In this document: positions 30,478 to 39,011 of the stretch, piece after piece
Position numbering within the stretch: position 1 is the first letter of the stretch
Layout of the letters: every line of letters begins with the position of its first letter
Assembly (NCBI RefSeq): GCF_003105155.1
Contig: NZ_QETK01000042.1
Location: forward strand, 1-39,016
From: Pseudomonas sp. SDI
GTDB lineage: Bacteria > Pseudomonadota > Gammaproteobacteria > Pseudomonadales > Pseudomonadaceae
DNA: 39,016 nt
Reading direction: 5' to 3'
The notes under the pieces: model-generated
Databases searched by the model: none
What the model saw: only the letters and a program-made list of their open reading frames with translations
Told to the model about the DNA's origin: nothing
Program-made: the position numbers and the translations under genes

Positions 30478-31857
30478 ATGATCAGAGACCCTTTCGAACG
30501 ACTCGGCCTGGACCGCGAAGTCCTGACCGTCAGCCAACTCAACGGCCGCGCCCGCGTGCTGCTCGAAGACGTGTTCAGCAGCATCTGGGTCGAAGGCGAG
30601 ATCTCCAACCTCGCCCGCCCTGCCTCCGGGCACATCTATTTCACCCTCAAGGACAGCGGTGCCCAGGTCCGTTGCGCACTGTTTCGCAACAACGCTGCGC
30701 GGGTCCGTCAGGCCCTGCGTGACGGCCTGGCGGTCAAGGTGCGCGGCAAGGTCTCGCTGTTCGAAGGCCGCGGCGACTACCAGTTGATCCTCGACAGCGT
30801 CGAACCGGCCGGCGACGGCGCCTTGCGCCTGGCGTTCGACGCACTGAAAGCCAAACTCAACGCCGAAGGCCTGTTCAGCAGCGAGCGCAAGCGCGCCCTG
30901 CCCGCCCACCCGCAACGCATCGGCATCGTCAGTTCGCCCACCGGCGCCGTGATCCGCGACATCATCAGCGTGTTCCGCCGCCGTGCACCGCAGGTCGAGC
31001 TGAACCTGATCCCCACCGCCGTGCAGGGTCGCGAAGCGATCAACCAGATTGTCCGCGCCCTGCAACGCGCCGATGCGCAAGGCTTCGATGCTTTGATCCT
31101 GGCCCGTGGCGGCGGCTCGCTGGAAGACCTCTGGTGCTTCAACGAAGAGGCGGTGGCCCGGGCCATTGCCGCCTGCGTTACGCCAATCGTCAGCGCCGTC
31201 GGCCATGAAACCGATGTGTCGATCAGCGATTTCGTCGCCGACGTCCGCGCGCCGACGCCGTCCGCCGCCGCCGAACTACTGGCGCCGGACAGCAGCGACC
31301 TGCAACGGCGCCTCGAAAGCCTGCAGCGGCGCCTGCTGTTGCGCATGCAGAACCGCCTGGCCCACGACCGCCTGCGCCTGGACGGCCTGAGCCGGCGCCT
31401 GCGCCACCCCGGCGAGCGCCTACGGCAACAGGCGCAACGCCTTGACGACCTCGACATGCGCCTGCGCCGCGCTTTCGAACAGCGCCTGAACCAGCGCCGC
31501 GAACGCCTGGCCCGGCTCGACACCCGGCTGGCCGCGCAGCATCCGGGCCGCACCCTGGCACTGCTCAAACAACGCCTGGACAACCTCGCCGAACGCCTGC
31601 CGCGCGCCATGCGCGAAACCCTCAAGGACCGCCGCCAGCGCTTGCAGGCACAGGTGCAGACGCTACAGGTGGTCAGCCCGCTGGCGACCCTCGGGCGCGG
31701 CTACAGCATCCTCCTCGACGAGCGCGGCCAAGCCATCCGCCGTGCCGCGCAAACCCGCAACGGCCAGCGCCTGACCGCCCGCCTCGGCGAAGGCGAGCTG
31801 CAGGTGCGGGTCGAGGACAACCACCAGACCCCGGTCACGCTTTCCCTTCTGGACTGA
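30478..31857 (+). CDS. xseA: Exodeoxyribonuclease VII large subunit
   Basis: 459 residues from ATG 30478; the frame upstream to 30397 contains the REP remnant and is not coding. The N-terminal OB fold (LTVSQLNGRARVLLEDVF, WVEGEISN, GHIYFTLKD) is followed by the catalytic core (RIGIVSSPTGAVIRDI, LARGGGSLEDLWCFNEE, SAVGHETD, RAPTPSAAAELL), a long arginine-rich coiled coil (about 280-400), and the C-terminal stub with LGRGYSIL. With XseB it degrades single-stranded DNA from both ends. xseB is not in the window. The M23 peptidase gene follows three bases after the stop. Confidence 0.97.
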   Translation: MIRDPFERLGLDREVLTVSQLNGRARVLLEDVFSSIWVEGEISNLARPASGHIYFTLKDSGAQVRCALFRNNAARVRQALRDGLAVKVRGKVSLFEGRGDYQLILDSVEPAGDGALRLAFDALKAKLNAEGLFSSERKRALPAHPQRIGIVSSPTGAVIRDIISVFRRRAPQVELNLIPTAVQGREAINQIVRALQRADAQGFDALILARGGGSLEDLWCFNEEAVARAIAACVTPIVSAVGHETDVSISDFVADVRAPTPSAAAELLAPDSSDLQRRLESLQRRLLLRMQNRLAHDRLRLDGLSRRLRHPGERLRQQAQRLDDLDMRLRRAFEQRLNQRRERLARLDTRLAAQHPGRTLALLKQRLDNLAERLPRAMRETLKDRRQRLQAQVQTLQVVSPLATLGRGYSILLDERGQAIRRAAQTRNGQRLTARLGEGELQVRVEDNHQTPVTLSLLD

Positions 31858-31860
31858 CTC

Positions 31861-32685
31861 ATGCCCCGATTGTTTGCCCCGCTGCTACTGCTCTGCCTGA
31901 CCCTGGCCAGTACCGCCCAGGCCAGCTACATCACCCGCCAGCTGAACAAGCCGGTGCCCGGCGGCGTTGCCGTGGTCGACCTCGGCCCGGCCGCGCAGGC
32001 ACCGCAAGCACGCTTCGACGGCAAGCCGGTGCTGGTGGTCAAGGAGCAGGACAGCTGGCTGGCCATCGTCGGCATTCCGCTCACGCAAAAGCCCGGCACC
32101 GCCACCCTCACCCAGGGCGGCCGGCAACTGAGCTTCAGCGTCGGCAGCAAGAAATACCCCGAGCAGCACATCACCCTGAAGAACAAGCGCCAGGTCAACC
32201 CGGAGCCGGCCGACCTCAAGCGCATCGATGCCGAACTGGCCGAACAGGTTCGCGCCTACCGCAGCTTCAGCGCCAACGTGCCGAGCAACCTGCTGCTCGA
32301 CAAACCGGTCAACGGCCCGCTGTCGAGCAAGTTCGGCGTGCGCCGCTTCTTCAACGGCGAAGAGCGCAACCCGCATGCCGGACTGGACTTCGCCGTACCC
32401 GCCGGCACCCCGATCAAGACCCCGGCCAATGGCAAGGTGATCCTCATCGGCAATTACTTCTTCAACGGCAACACGGTGTTCGTCGATCATGGCCAGGGCT
32501 TCATCAGCATGTTCTGCCATATGTCGAAGATCGACGTGAAGCCCGGCCAGCAGCTCAGCCGTGGCGCCGTGGTCGGGCGCGTCGGTGCCACCGGCCGGGC
32601 CACCGGGCCGCACATGCACTGGAATGTCAGCCTGAACGACGCGCGGGTCGACCCGGCGATTTTCATCGGGGCGTTCCAGCCCTGA
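31861..32685 (+). CDS. Secreted M23 metallopeptidase (LytM/LasA type)
   Basis: 274 residues with a Sec signal peptide (LFAPLLLLCLTLASTAQA, cleaved before SY). The N-terminal beta domain (about 25-120) is of the type that precedes many pseudomonad M23 proteins. The catalytic domain follows, with zinc ligands in NPHAGLDFAVPAG (H and D) and GPHMHWNV (HxH). The full set of ligands is present, so it is probably an active murein endopeptidase rather than an EnvC/NlpD-like activator. It follows xseA by three bases and shares its transcript; the terminator after it ends the unit. Confidence 0.92.
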   Translation: MPRLFAPLLLLCLTLASTAQASYITRQLNKPVPGGVAVVDLGPAAQAPQARFDGKPVLVVKEQDSWLAIVGIPLTQKPGTATLTQGGRQLSFSVGSKKYPEQHITLKNKRQVNPEPADLKRIDAELAEQVRAYRSFSANVPSNLLLDKPVNGPLSSKFGVRRFFNGEERNPHAGLDFAVPAGTPIKTPANGKVILIGNYFFNGNTVFVDHGQGFISMFCHMSKIDVKPGQQLSRGAVVGRVGATGRATGPHMHWNVSLNDARVDPAIFIGAFQP

Positions 32686-32704
32686 GACGCGGCTTGCGCC
32701 AATC

Positions 32705-32735
32705 AAAAAGACCGCGCAACTGGCGCGGTCTTTTT
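32705..32735 (+). terminator. Terminator after the xseA-M23 operon
   Basis: GACCGCGC (32710-32717), loop AACTG, GCGCGGTC (32723-32730), then TTTTTG; A-run before the stem. Textbook intrinsic terminator. Confidence 0.93.
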
Positions 32736-32805
32736 GTTTACACATCGCTATAAAATCTCGCAAATTTTTACTTTTTAAGCATTCCTCTCAATTTTTTTGC
32801 GGTGC

Positions 32806-32834
32806 TTGCCATCTTTCACCTCACTGGTTAGGGT
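32806..32834 (+). promoter_or_regulatory. Candidate leuA promoter with upstream A/T tracts
   Basis: TTGCCA (32806-32811), 17 bases, TAGGGT (32829-32834). The -35 is good, the -10 poor. A/T runs at 32762-32799 could act as an UP element. The same TAGGG may instead be the ribosome site of the leader peptide, which begins eight bases on. Both readings cannot be fully right. Confidence 0.35.
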
Positions 32835-32841
32835 TGAACGC

Positions 32842-32919
32842 ATGAAGACCTTCCAGACCCTCATCCTGCTTCGTCAACACCGCAGCCTTTGCCTGGTCAG
32901 TGCCCGACTACCAAGCTGA
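32842..32919 (+). CDS. Leucine-rich leader peptide upstream of leuA
   Basis: A 25-codon ORF beginning MKTFQTLILLRQHRSL with stop TGA at 32917. Six of 25 residues are Leu, with LILL clustered, and the codons include CTT twice and CTA once, which are rare in this GC-rich genome. It stands 77 bases before leuA. Amino-acid attenuation by such peptides is known for leu operons. The leader-to-leuA spacer offers a bulged GCGG-GCC/GGCCGC hairpin (about 32974-32995 region) but no T-run, so control may be translational rather than by a terminator. Too short for standard gene calling. Confidence 0.55.
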   Translation: MKTFQTLILLRQHRSLCLVSARLPS

Positions 32920-32996
32920 ATTGCGTCGCCTCGCCTTTTCATCTCGTGTTCGTTCGGCGGGCCCCTTTCAAGGCCGCACACAAAAGGATTGCTTCC

Positions 32997-34673
32997 ATGA
33001 CCATGCTCAAAGACCCTTCGAAAAAGTACCGCGCATTTCCAACCATCGACTTGCCCGACCGTACCTGGCCTTCGAAGACCATCACCCAGGCGCCGATCTG
33101 GTGCAGCTCCGACCTGCGTGACGGCAACCAGTCGCTGATCGAGCCCATGGATGCGGCGAAGAAGCTGCGCTTCTGGAAAACCCTGGTCAGCGTTGGCGTG
33201 AAGGAAATCGAAGCGTCGTTCCCTTCCGCCTCGCAAACCGATTTCGACTTCGTCCGCACCCTGATCGAAGATGGCCATATCCCCGAGGACACCACCATCC
33301 AGGTGCTGACCCAGGCCCGTGAAGACCTGATCGCCCGTACCTTCGAGTCGCTGCGCGGGGCGAAAAAAGCCATCGTCCATCTGTACAACGCCACCTGCCC
33401 GTCGTTCCGCCGCATCGTCTTCAACCAGGACAAGCAAGGCGTGAAGGACATCGCGGTAAACGCGGCGAAGCTGTTCGTCAAATACGCTGCACAACAGCCG
33501 GACACCCACTGGACCTTCCAGTACTCGCCAGAAACCTTCAGCGCTACCGAAATGGAGTTCGCCAAGGAAGTCTGCGACGCGGTCATCGCCGTGTGGAACC
33601 CGACGCCCGAGCACAAGATCATCCTCAACCTGCCGGCCACCGTCGAAGTGTCGACGCCGAACGTGTACGCCGACCAGATCGAGTGGTTCTGCCGCAACGT
33701 CAGCCGCCGCGACAGCGTGATCATCAGCTTGCACACCCACAACGACCGTGGCACCGGCGTGGCCGCCACCGAGCTGGGCCTGATGGCCGGCGCCGACCGG
33801 GCCGAAGGCTGCCTGTTCGGTAACGGCGAGCGGACCGGGAACGTCGACCTGGTGACCCTGGCGTTGAACCTCTACACCCAAGGCATCGACCCGGGCCTGG
33901 ACTTCTCCGACATCGACGGCGTGCGCAAGGTCGTCGAAGAGTGCAACCAGTTGCCGGTGCACCCGCGTCACCCGTATGTCGGCGACCTGGTTCACACCGC
34001 GTTCTCCGGCTCGCACCAGGACGCCATCCGCAAAGGCTTCAGCCAACAGAAAGAAGACGGCGTGTGGGAAGTACCGTACCTGCCGATCGACCCGGCCGAC
34101 ATCGGCCGCAGCTACGAGGCGGTGATCCGCGTCAACAGCCAATCGGGCAAAGGCGGTATCACCTACCTGCTCGAACAGGAATACGGCATCAGCCTGCCAC
34201 GGCGCATGCAGATCGAGTTCAGCCAGGTCGTGCAGGGTGAAACCGACCGCCTCGGCCTGGAGATGACCGCCCAACAAATTTACAGCCTGCTGCACCGCGA
34301 GTACCTGCAAGCCAATGCCCCGTATGCGCTGGTCAGCCATCGTCTGCAGGAAGAGAACGGCAACAGCAAGGTTGAAGTGGAAGTGTCGGGCGAAGGCGAG
34401 ACCACCCTGCACTGGCGCGGCAAGGGCAACGGTGCCCTGGAAGCCCTGGTGGCCGGTTTGCCGGTAGCCGTGGAAATCATGGACTACAACGAGCACGCCA
34501 TCGGTGCCGGGACCAACGCGAAAGCTGCGGCCTACATCGAACTGCGCGTGGCCGGCGGGCGTCCGGTACATGGTGTGGGGATCGACGAGAACATCACCAC
34601 CGCCAGCTTCAAGGCCCTGTTCAGCGCACTGAACCGCTCGCTGACCCAGCAGGCCGCCAGCCAGGCCGCCTAA
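32997..34673 (+). CDS. leuA: 2-Isopropylmalate synthase
   Basis: 558 residues from ATG 32997 (AAGGA eight bases upstream). The frame opens further up at 32889, but that part overlaps the leader. It condenses acetyl-CoA with 2-oxoisovalerate, the first step of leucine synthesis. Class with the long N-terminus (YRAFPTIDLPDRTWPSK). The TIM barrel has metal and catalytic motifs SSDLRDGNQSL, SLHTHNDRG (HxH) and FGNGERTGN, followed by the linker and the C-terminal LeuA dimer regulatory domain (from about residue 430), where leucine feedback acts. Single gene with its own terminator. Confidence 0.97.
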   Translation: MTMLKDPSKKYRAFPTIDLPDRTWPSKTITQAPIWCSSDLRDGNQSLIEPMDAAKKLRFWKTLVSVGVKEIEASFPSASQTDFDFVRTLIEDGHIPEDTTIQVLTQAREDLIARTFESLRGAKKAIVHLYNATCPSFRRIVFNQDKQGVKDIAVNAAKLFVKYAAQQPDTHWTFQYSPETFSATEMEFAKEVCDAVIAVWNPTPEHKIILNLPATVEVSTPNVYADQIEWFCRNVSRRDSVIISLHTHNDRGTGVAATELGLMAGADRAEGCLFGNGERTGNVDLVTLALNLYTQGIDPGLDFSDIDGVRKVVEECNQLPVHPRHPYVGDLVHTAFSGSHQDAIRKGFSQQKEDGVWEVPYLPIDPADIGRSYEAVIRVNSQSGKGGITYLLEQEYGISLPRRMQIEFSQVVQGETDRLGLEMTAQQIYSLLHREYLQANAPYALVSHRLQEENGNSKVEVEVSGEGETTLHWRGKGNGALEALVAGLPVAVEIMDYNEHAIGAGTNAKAAAYIELRVAGGRPVHGVGIDENITTASFKALFSALNRSLTQQAASQAA

Positions 34674-34695
34674 GCGCACGCTGACAGCCGCAACA

Positions 34696-34731
34696 GAAAA
34701 AGCCCGCCTCGCTCACGAGGCGGGCTTTTTC
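34696..34731. terminator. Strong bidirectional terminator after leuA
   Basis: A perfect 16-bp stem, 34696-34711 with 34716-34731, loop CTCA, including A-run and T-run. Ends leuA; it may also shield the next operon, whose -10-like TATACT lies 15 bases on. Confidence 0.95.
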
Positions 34732-34745
34732 GTTTTAGGGGCCGG

Positions 34746-34751
34746 TATACT
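34746..34751 (+). promoter_or_regulatory. Possible -10 of the three-gene operon
   Basis: TATACT, 46 bases before the start at 34798. The matching -35 would fall in the leuA terminator (GGCTTT region) and is poor. Suggestive only. Confidence 0.35.
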
Positions 34752-34797
34752 TCCTCGCGCTCACCCAGCATTGAGCCCCACCAGGAAAGGACACCCG

Positions 34798-36252
34798 ATG
34801 AGCCCGGAAAAACTCCTGCACTTCTTCGCCCACAATGCGCGCAAGCACGAACGCCTGCTGCACCAGGCCGAAGAAGACGCCACCCAGTCCGGCCAGTTGC
34901 AGTTAAGCCTGGAACACGAGGTGATGGAGCGCCTGCGTCGCATCGCCTCGCTGCAACTGACGCAGAACGCCACGCCGGACCACGAGATGCAGCAGGTGCT
35001 GGCACAGCGTCAGCAGGCCATCGCCGCGTTGCGCACACAGTTGCACAGTGCCGAAGACCAGGTCGCCCAAGCCCTGGAGGCCGAAGCTGCGCTGCAACTA
35101 CGAATCGACAGCCTCGACCGTCAGGCGCAGCAGCAACTGCTTGAGAACCAGGCCTATACCAAGGTTGCCCAGCACCTCGATCAGGCCATGGCGGAGAATC
35201 GCCTGGCCACTGCCAGCGTTGCCGAGATCCGCCAGGAGTGCGCCGACAAGCTGCCGGCATTCAACCAGAACCGCCTCTACAGCTTTCTGCGCGAGCGCCA
35301 GTATGGCACCGAGCAGTACCGCGGCCGCCTGCTCAACCGCTGGTGCGACGATTGGCTGGCGAACAAGGTCAACTACCGCGAGAACCGCGCCAACGAGCTC
35401 AGCCTGCTGAACATGCAGGCGCACAACGAGGCCGCGCAGAGCGAGCGCGACGCCCGGCTCGCCAGCCTGGCCGAAGAAGCCAGCGAAGCGCTCGGTCTGG
35501 CCCAGCGCACAGTCGGTCTGGCGCCGCTGCAAGCCGAGCAGCACACCCTCGCCCGCGCCGTGCAGGCGGCCAAACAGCGGGCCAATGAGGTTCAGCAGAA
35601 GCTCGCCGAGTTCACCCGGAACGAAGACCCGCACTACCAGCGCGCCCGCCAGAACATGACCGAGCTGCTCAAGTCGCGCAGCCTCGAACAATTGCTCGAT
35701 GACGTGAAGAAGACCCCCGACCCGAGCGACGATGCCATCGCCCTGGAGTTGCAAAGCCTGTACCCACGGCTCAAGGACGCCGAGCAACTATCGGCAGCGG
35801 CGTGCAAGGCCCAGGCCGCCAGCAAGGTCACCTACCAGCGTGCCAAGCTGCTGGAACGGGCGGTGCGCGGCGAACGGTTCGCCGTCGACCAGTATGTCTA
35901 CAGTGACGACTTCGATTACACCGCACTGATCGCACAGTACATGGACGGTACGCTGCAACGCGACCAAGTACTGGAGCAGGTCGAACAACACAGCCAACCG
36001 GCCAGTGCGGGCTTCCAGATCGACTCGAAGAGCGTGCTGCACGGCGTCAACGTCCTGCTGCAAGTGGCCAGCGCCGTCAGCGCGGCCAGCAGCAGCGCCG
36101 GGTCCAGCTCCAGCACTGGCAGCAGCGACAGCGTTAGCCGTTCAAGCAGCTCCAGCGGTAGCTCTAGCAGCAGCGGCAGCAGCGGTGGCGGCAGTTTCCG
36201 CAGCAGCGGCAGCTCGGGTGGCGGCGGCTTCCGTACCACCGACAGTTTCTGA
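34798..36252 (+). CDS. Coiled-coil protein with Ser/Gly-rich tail, unknown function (operon gene 1)
   Basis: 484 residues from ATG 34798 (AAGGA six bases upstream). No signal peptide. About 400 residues are mostly helical and rich in Gln, Ala, Glu and Arg, with coiled-coil-like heptads (about 60-130 and 190-280). A conserved-looking core lies at about 155-200 (FNQNRLYSFLRERQYGTEQY, WCDDWLANKVNYRENRANEL). A second helical part runs to about 385 (KVTYQRAKLLERAVRGERFA). A mildly hydrophobic stretch (VLHGVNVLLQVASAVSAAS, about 415-433) leads to a tail of some 50 residues almost only Ser, Gly and Thr, ending in GGGGFRTTDSF. I do not recognise the family. It heads an operon with two other unassigned genes; the 91-bp gap to gene 2 holds a small CCCCG/CGGGG hairpin (36290-36307). 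Confidence 0.75.
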   Translation: MSPEKLLHFFAHNARKHERLLHQAEEDATQSGQLQLSLEHEVMERLRRIASLQLTQNATPDHEMQQVLAQRQQAIAALRTQLHSAEDQVAQALEAEAALQLRIDSLDRQAQQQLLENQAYTKVAQHLDQAMAENRLATASVAEIRQECADKLPAFNQNRLYSFLRERQYGTEQYRGRLLNRWCDDWLANKVNYRENRANELSLLNMQAHNEAAQSERDARLASLAEEASEALGLAQRTVGLAPLQAEQHTLARAVQAAKQRANEVQQKLAEFTRNEDPHYQRARQNMTELLKSRSLEQLLDDVKKTPDPSDDAIALELQSLYPRLKDAEQLSAAACKAQAASKVTYQRAKLLERAVRGERFAVDQYVYSDDFDYTALIAQYMDGTLQRDQVLEQVEQHSQPASAGFQIDSKSVLHGVNVLLQVASAVSAASSSAGSSSSTGSSDSVSRSSSSSGSSSSSGSSGGGSFRSSGSSGGGGFRTTDSF

Positions 36253-36343
36253 GCTGCCCAGGCATCACCAACATCAGTTTGCCAGTACGCCCCGATAGAC
36301 TCCGGGGCCGCTCCCAGATCACATTCTTCAGTAAGGACACAGC

Positions 36344-37483
36344 ATGAGCCAGTACCTGGAACGCGCCCTCAACGGCCTGCGCACAATCGGCATCAACCTC
36401 CTGCAACCGACCCAGGCCGCGCCCGTGCTGGTACTGCTCGACCGCATCGCCGAGTACGACAGCAACAAGGTCACCTCGATCGCGGCGGTATTGCAGCAAT
36501 CCACCGCATTCAACAGCATGGTGCGCGAGCAGATCGAAGGCATGGACATCTCCACGCGCTTTATGGACATCACCCAACGCTTCACCTCGATCCGCGAGGA
36601 TGCCGCCGCGATGGCCGGCTGGATGGACGATGGGCGCCTGGACAGCGTGGAAAAACTCAAGCTGAGCTGGATGAACCTGCGCCGCGGTTCGATCCCGAGC
36701 CGGTTCAACGACATCCGCGAAAACTACCTGGACGTGTGCCAGTCAGCCAATGAGCAGATCGCCCGTGAAAGCGTGATTCTGGAGTCGTACCTGGATTTTC
36801 GCATGGCAATGAAGGCCGCCGAAGTCGACGCCCAGCAAGTGCTGGCCCTGGCCGGCAAGGCCCTGGAGCAACGTACGGCGGCGCTGAATGCGGCCAACGC
36901 CGATGTCGCCGCCGCCGAAAACCTGGACGCCGCCCAGCGCGCCAGCCTGGAACTGCGCCGTGACGAAGCCGTGCGGGCCCTGCAGGACGAAGACAAGCGC
37001 TACCAGATCGTCAAGGACATCGCCGACGACCTCAAGGTGGGCTACAACACCGCCGAGATGGTTTTTGCCCGGATCAACCAGGTGCACGTGATCAAGGAGC
37101 GCCAGTACCAGCGCATGGTCTCGTTCTTCTCCACCAACGAAGTGGTGCTCACCGGCCTGGCCGTGTCGTTCACCAGCAACAGCGGCCTGGCCGAAGCCAC
37201 GCACACCCTCAATGCCACCACCGACGGTATCAGCAAAGGCCTCGAAGCGCTGGGCAGCACCGGCAATCAGCAGCTCGAAGCGGCGCTCAAGGCCAGCTAC
37301 GGCTCGACCATCAAGGTCGATTCGGTACGCGCCCTGGCCGATGCCACCCTGACCTTCCAGACCGACATGCACACCATGGCCGAAACCTACCGCACCGAAT
37401 CGAGCAATGCCGCCCGCGATATCGCCGAAGCGGTGGAAGACGCCAAGCGTAAGTTCGCCGCCCTGCTGAGCAAGGCCGCCTGA
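36344..37483 (+). CDS. Helical protein with weak TelA-like resemblance (operon gene 2)
   Basis: 379 residues, AAGGA six bases before ATG. All-helical, no signal peptide or membrane span. The N-terminus reads LERALNGLRTIGINLLQPTQ, then FMDITQRFTSIREDAAAMAG and NLRRGSIPSRFNDIRENYLD. The C-terminal half (LKVGYNTAEMVFARINQVHV, FFSTNEVVLTGLAVSFTS, DGISKGLEALGSTGNQQLEA, STIKVDSVRALADA) recalls the layout of TelA/KlaA 'toxic anion resistance' proteins, where a helix bundle ends in a similar 'TN..VLT.L...' segment. This is by eye and may be chance. Its stop overlaps the start of gene 3 (TGATG), so genes 2 and 3 are translationally coupled and probably interact. Confidence 0.75.
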   Translation: MSQYLERALNGLRTIGINLLQPTQAAPVLVLLDRIAEYDSNKVTSIAAVLQQSTAFNSMVREQIEGMDISTRFMDITQRFTSIREDAAAMAGWMDDGRLDSVEKLKLSWMNLRRGSIPSRFNDIRENYLDVCQSANEQIARESVILESYLDFRMAMKAAEVDAQQVLALAGKALEQRTAALNAANADVAAAENLDAAQRASLELRRDEAVRALQDEDKRYQIVKDIADDLKVGYNTAEMVFARINQVHVIKERQYQRMVSFFSTNEVVLTGLAVSFTSNSGLAEATHTLNATTDGISKGLEALGSTGNQQLEAALKASYGSTIKVDSVRALADATLTFQTDMHTMAETYRTESSNAARDIAEAVEDAKRKFAALLSKAA

Positions 37484-38922
37484 TGAACAACGTGCCACTC
37501 TCCGAACAGATGGGGGCGATGGCGCTGGTCGATCAGTTGCGCCATCAGCAGCGAGAAACCGAGGAGCACCTGAGCCTGCCGCAACGTCGCGCCGAAGTTG
37601 CGGCGCGGATCCGTGCGTATTACCAGAGCAATGGCATCGCGTTCGACGACGCCCTGATCGACCAGGGTGTGCGCGAATTCTTCTCGCGCCGATTGATGTT
37701 CGAAGCACCACCGTTGAGTGCACTGGATCGCTTCTGGAGCAGCCTGTTGCTGAACCGGCGCAAGGGCCTGCGGGCCGTGCAATTCATCGCGATTGCCTTG
37801 CTCGCGGCGCAGTGCGCGCGCGTCGTCCAGGAAAACGGCAAGACCGCCAAGGTCGAGCAGGCGGTAGCGGCCTTCCAGGATTCCGCCACCGACCGCCAGG
37901 CGGACCTTAAGCGCCAACAGGGCATGCTCGCCACGTTGACGCAACAGCTAGCGCAACGCCCCGAGCCGGCGGCCGAACGTCTGTTGGCGAACGCTGCGGT
38001 GCAACTGACCCAGGCCGAAGCCCTGCTGGCCGAGCAACTGCTCAAGGTGAGCGTCGATGCCGACAACCGCGACAGCGTTGCGCAGATGATCCCCGTGCTT
38101 GAGCAACAGGCCAGCCAGGCCAACACGATTCTGCGCCAGAGCTACGCGACGCTGAACCAGGCCAGCTTGATTGTCGAAACCCGCGGGCAACTGCTACGCC
38201 TGCAAAACGACCCGCTCTACCGCAATGGCGCGGCCTGGCTACCGTCCCTGCAGCGGCAGGCCGGACAGGTCGACAAGGCATTGCAGGATGCCGACAACCA
38301 GGGCGTCGAAGCGGCCAGCCAGCAAGTGGCGGCCCTGCAGACCTTGCTCGGCAACCTGCGCCCGCTGCAAACGCAGGTCGAGGAATTCGCCGTGCTGAAC
38401 CAGCGCCTGGCGGACATGCACCTGCCTGCGGAAAACATCAAGGAAATGCAACAGGTGGCGTCCCAGGTGACTGGGCTGATCGAGGCACGCGACGCCAGCG
38501 GCGCGCAGCACAAGCTGCAAACCATGCGTTATGTCCTCGACCTGGCCCCCAAGGTGCTGACGCTGGAGGTGGTCGACCGCATCGGCAGCAAGTCTGCGGT
38601 CGAGCGCTGTTATGAGGAAGCACCGTGCAGCCGCGACCCGAGCTCGAACCAGGGCAAGAGCTGGTACCTGATCATCGAAGGCCTCGACGAAGCCGGTCGC
38701 GCCACCACCCTGCCGATTGTCAGCTCGGAAGACAACCGGCTGTACTGGGTGACGCAGTTCGGCGTCCGCGTCAGCCAGGCGGAGTACCTGAAGGTGAAGG
38801 CCGACAAGCTCGACGACGGGCATTTGAGCCAGCGCCTGATGGGCGGCAAGCCGAAAGACTCGCTGTCGCTGGACTTCAACAAGCGCGTGCTCAAGCCGCT
38901 GAACATGATTGTCGCGTGGTAG
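37483..38922 (+). CDS. Single-pass inner-membrane protein, DUF6384-like (operon gene 3)
   Basis: 479 residues. The N-terminal cytosolic part (1-95) has a conserved block (MALVDQLRHQQRETEEHLSL, AARIRAYYQSNGIAFDDALI, QGVREFFSRRLMFEAP) that I recall from the Pseudomonas family DUF6384. One membrane helix at about 97-113 (AVQFIAIALLAAQCA), preceded by RRKGLR, places the C-terminus in the periplasm. A long helical stalk (115-350) follows, then a beta-rich end domain with a Cys pair (about 375 and 381, CYEEAPC), which may form a disulfide, and WYLIIEGLDEAG and LYWVTQFGVRV. It looks like a membrane anchor that links cytosolic partners (genes 1 and 2) to the envelope. Function unknown. Confidence 0.78.
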   Translation: MNNVPLSEQMGAMALVDQLRHQQRETEEHLSLPQRRAEVAARIRAYYQSNGIAFDDALIDQGVREFFSRRLMFEAPPLSALDRFWSSLLLNRRKGLRAVQFIAIALLAAQCARVVQENGKTAKVEQAVAAFQDSATDRQADLKRQQGMLATLTQQLAQRPEPAAERLLANAAVQLTQAEALLAEQLLKVSVDADNRDSVAQMIPVLEQQASQANTILRQSYATLNQASLIVETRGQLLRLQNDPLYRNGAAWLPSLQRQAGQVDKALQDADNQGVEAASQQVAALQTLLGNLRPLQTQVEEFAVLNQRLADMHLPAENIKEMQQVASQVTGLIEARDASGAQHKLQTMRYVLDLAPKVLTLEVVDRIGSKSAVERCYEEAPCSRDPSSNQGKSWYLIIEGLDEAGRATTLPIVSSEDNRLYWVTQFGVRVSQAEYLKVKADKLDDGHLSQRLMGGKPKDSLSLDFNKRVLKPLNMIVAW

Positions 38923-38944
38923 CTTTGCTGCCGTTGCGCAGCAG

Positions 38945-39011
38945 ATCGCGGGACGAGCCCGCTCCCACAGGGTTAGTAGAGCCCCTTGTGGGAGCGGGCT
39001 CGTCCCGCGAT
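38945..39011. repeat. Inverted REP pair after the three-gene operon
   Basis: Perfect 25-base arms, 38945-38969 (ATCGCGGGACGAGCCCGCTC, then CCACA) and 38987-39011, with a 17-base loop. This is the BIME-like arrangement of Pseudomonas REPs; it may end or stabilise the operon's mRNA. Confidence 0.93.

Noticed and set aside
32974..32996. Intrinsic attenuator terminator before leuA
   Set aside because: The GCGG-GCC/GGCCGC stem has a bulge and is followed by ACACAAAAGG instead of a T-run.
32874..34679. Minus-strand open frame of 601 codons antisense to leuA
   Set aside because: Shadow frame with no recognisable domain; leuA is certain.
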